From assembly GCA_904501855.1 (NCBI GenBank), contig CAJGCI010000116.1, positions 1 through 5,782 on the forward strand: DNA of 5,782 nucleotides, given 5' to 3'. Shown piece after piece: positions 5,145-5,782 of the stretch (positions within the stretch are counted from its first letter, which is position 1; each line of letters opens with the position of its first letter). The DNA comes from Oscillospiraceae bacterium (lineage in GTDB: Bacteria; Bacillota; Clostridia; Oscillospirales; Oscillospiraceae). The notes beneath the pieces were generated by a model that saw nothing but the letters and a program-made list of their open reading frames with translations, searched no databases and had not been told where the DNA came from. The translations under genes were made by a program, and so were the position numbers.

Positions 5145-5782
5145 ATGAGCCGAAACAATAAAAACCGGAAGACCCGCCGGATACGGAGGGTCTTCCTTAC
5201 CATACGGACCATCCTGCTGATCCTTCTCATTACCGTGGTACTGCTGCTGGTGGGAGGACGGATCATGGATGCGTATCTGGGGACCCATGTCATGGAGGAC
5301 TTCCTCCGTGCCGTCCCGGTGCAGGAGTGGCTGAAACTGCCGGAGGAAGTGCTGGAGACTTCGCAGACCCCGGCGGTCTCCGACAGCCTGACGCCCCGTC
5401 CCACCCCCGCGGTGACGGCAGCGCCGGTGGCCACGGTGACGCCCGGCACCCCGGAAGGGGAGGCGGCGGAGTTTGCCGCCGGATATGATTTCCGGAAGAC
5501 GAAGGCCACCCAGACCATCAGGGACGAGTTGTTCCCGGACAAATATGCCTTCGGCAGCAAGTATGCCATCGTGGTGGACCTGGATCACAATGAGGTCCTG
5601 GCGCAGAAGGACGCCGAGGTGCGCATGAATCCCGCCTCCATGACGAAGATCCTCACCATCCTGGTGGCGGCGGAACGGGTGGACCTTTCCCGTCTGGATA
5701 CGGATACCTTCCCGGTGGATGCCGATCTCGCGGTGTACTCCTATGTCAATGACTTCTCCTCCGTGGGATGGGTGGAAGGGGA
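5145..5782 (+). CDS. Membrane-anchored D-Ala-D-Ala carboxypeptidase, peptidase family S11 (3' end outside window)
   Basis: This penicillin-binding-protein-type enzyme is predicted to remove the terminal D-Ala from peptidoglycan stem peptides outside the membrane; 212 residues are visible. A basic N-terminus (residues 1-15, rich in Arg and Lys) precedes one hydrophobic segment at about 16-38 (ILLILLITVVLLLVGG). It has no clear signal-peptidase site, so it is probably an uncleaved anchor. Residues about 73-108 form a Pro/Thr/Ala-rich linker. The catalytic domain begins near 138 (SKYAIVVDLDHNEVLAQKD). It carries the SxxK active site in NPASMTKILT, with nucleophile S165 and K168. The SxN and KTG motifs would lie beyond the window edge, so the enzyme cannot be shown to be complete. 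The ATG has only a weak ribosome site (AGAAAGA, 5126-5132), and no other in-frame start fits between the promoter and this codon. Which paralogue it is (DacA, DacB or DacF type) cannot be decided here. Confidence 0.92.
   Translation, partial: MSRNNKNRKTRRIRRVFLTIRTILLILLITVVLLLVGGRIMDAYLGTHVMEDFLRAVPVQEWLKLPEEVLETSQTPAVSDSLTPRPTPAVTAAPVATVTPGTPEGEAAEFAAGYDFRKTKATQTIRDELFPDKYAFGSKYAIVVDLDHNEVLAQKDAEVRMNPASMTKILTILVAAERVDLSRLDTDTFPVDADLAVYSYVNDFSSVGWVEG

Noticed and set aside
2163..5588. A 1141-codon open frame on the minus strand, running opposite the whole oxidoreductase gene and part of the carboxypeptidase gene
   Set aside because: The plus-strand reading has clear family motifs, a ribosome site, a promoter and a terminator. 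The minus-strand product shows no recognisable domain, is rich in His, Gly and Ala as expected of reverse-complemented codons, and would cross the terminator hairpin. Biased codon use that avoids TTA, CTA and TCA explains the open frame.

Overview
The window looks like chromosomal DNA from a moderately GC-rich anaerobic Firmicute, most likely a gut-type clostridium. This is inferred from four things: a surface protein with three SLH repeats, a PdaA-type peptidoglycan deacetylase domain, an oxygen-sensitive-looking enzyme with many Fe-S motifs, and strong AGGAGG-type ribosome binding sites. I cannot name the species. There are four protein genes and two short intergenic regions. I saw no RNA gene, insertion sequence, CRISPR array or attachment site.

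Layout. Minus strand, 2058 down to 1: a secreted SLH-domain polysaccharide deacetylase (2058-649) is followed after 27 bases by a Crp/Fnr-family regulator (621-1), whose 3' end lies outside the window. The two are probably one transcript. The 185-base divergent intergenic region (2059-2243) holds an extended -10 promoter for the minus-strand pair. It also holds a sigma-A-like promoter for the plus-strand gene and a perfect 9+9 bp inverted repeat whose 6-bp spacer is exactly that gene's -10 box. Plus strand, 2244-4985: a 913-residue multidomain flavin/iron-sulfur oxidoreductase, ending in a very strong intrinsic terminator (5008-5038). After a 159-base gap with its own promoter, the 5' part of a membrane-anchored D-Ala-D-Ala carboxypeptidase (penicillin-binding protein, peptidase family S11) runs off the right edge.

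How the genes may work together. The large oxidoreductase joins a winged-helix-like and ferredoxin-like N-terminal half to a GltD/NfnB-type NAD(P)H-FAD module and a C-terminal ferredoxin tail. No glutamate synthase large subunit is present, so it is better viewed as an electron-transfer enzyme than as glutamate synthase. The palindrome at its promoter and the nearby Crp/Fnr regulator suggest local control, which is an inference. The two flanking enzymes both act on peptidoglycan. The deacetylase resembles PdaA, which makes muramic delta-lactam precursors in spore cortex, and the other is a DD-carboxypeptidase. Each appears to be transcribed separately from the redox gene, so no direct functional link is shown.
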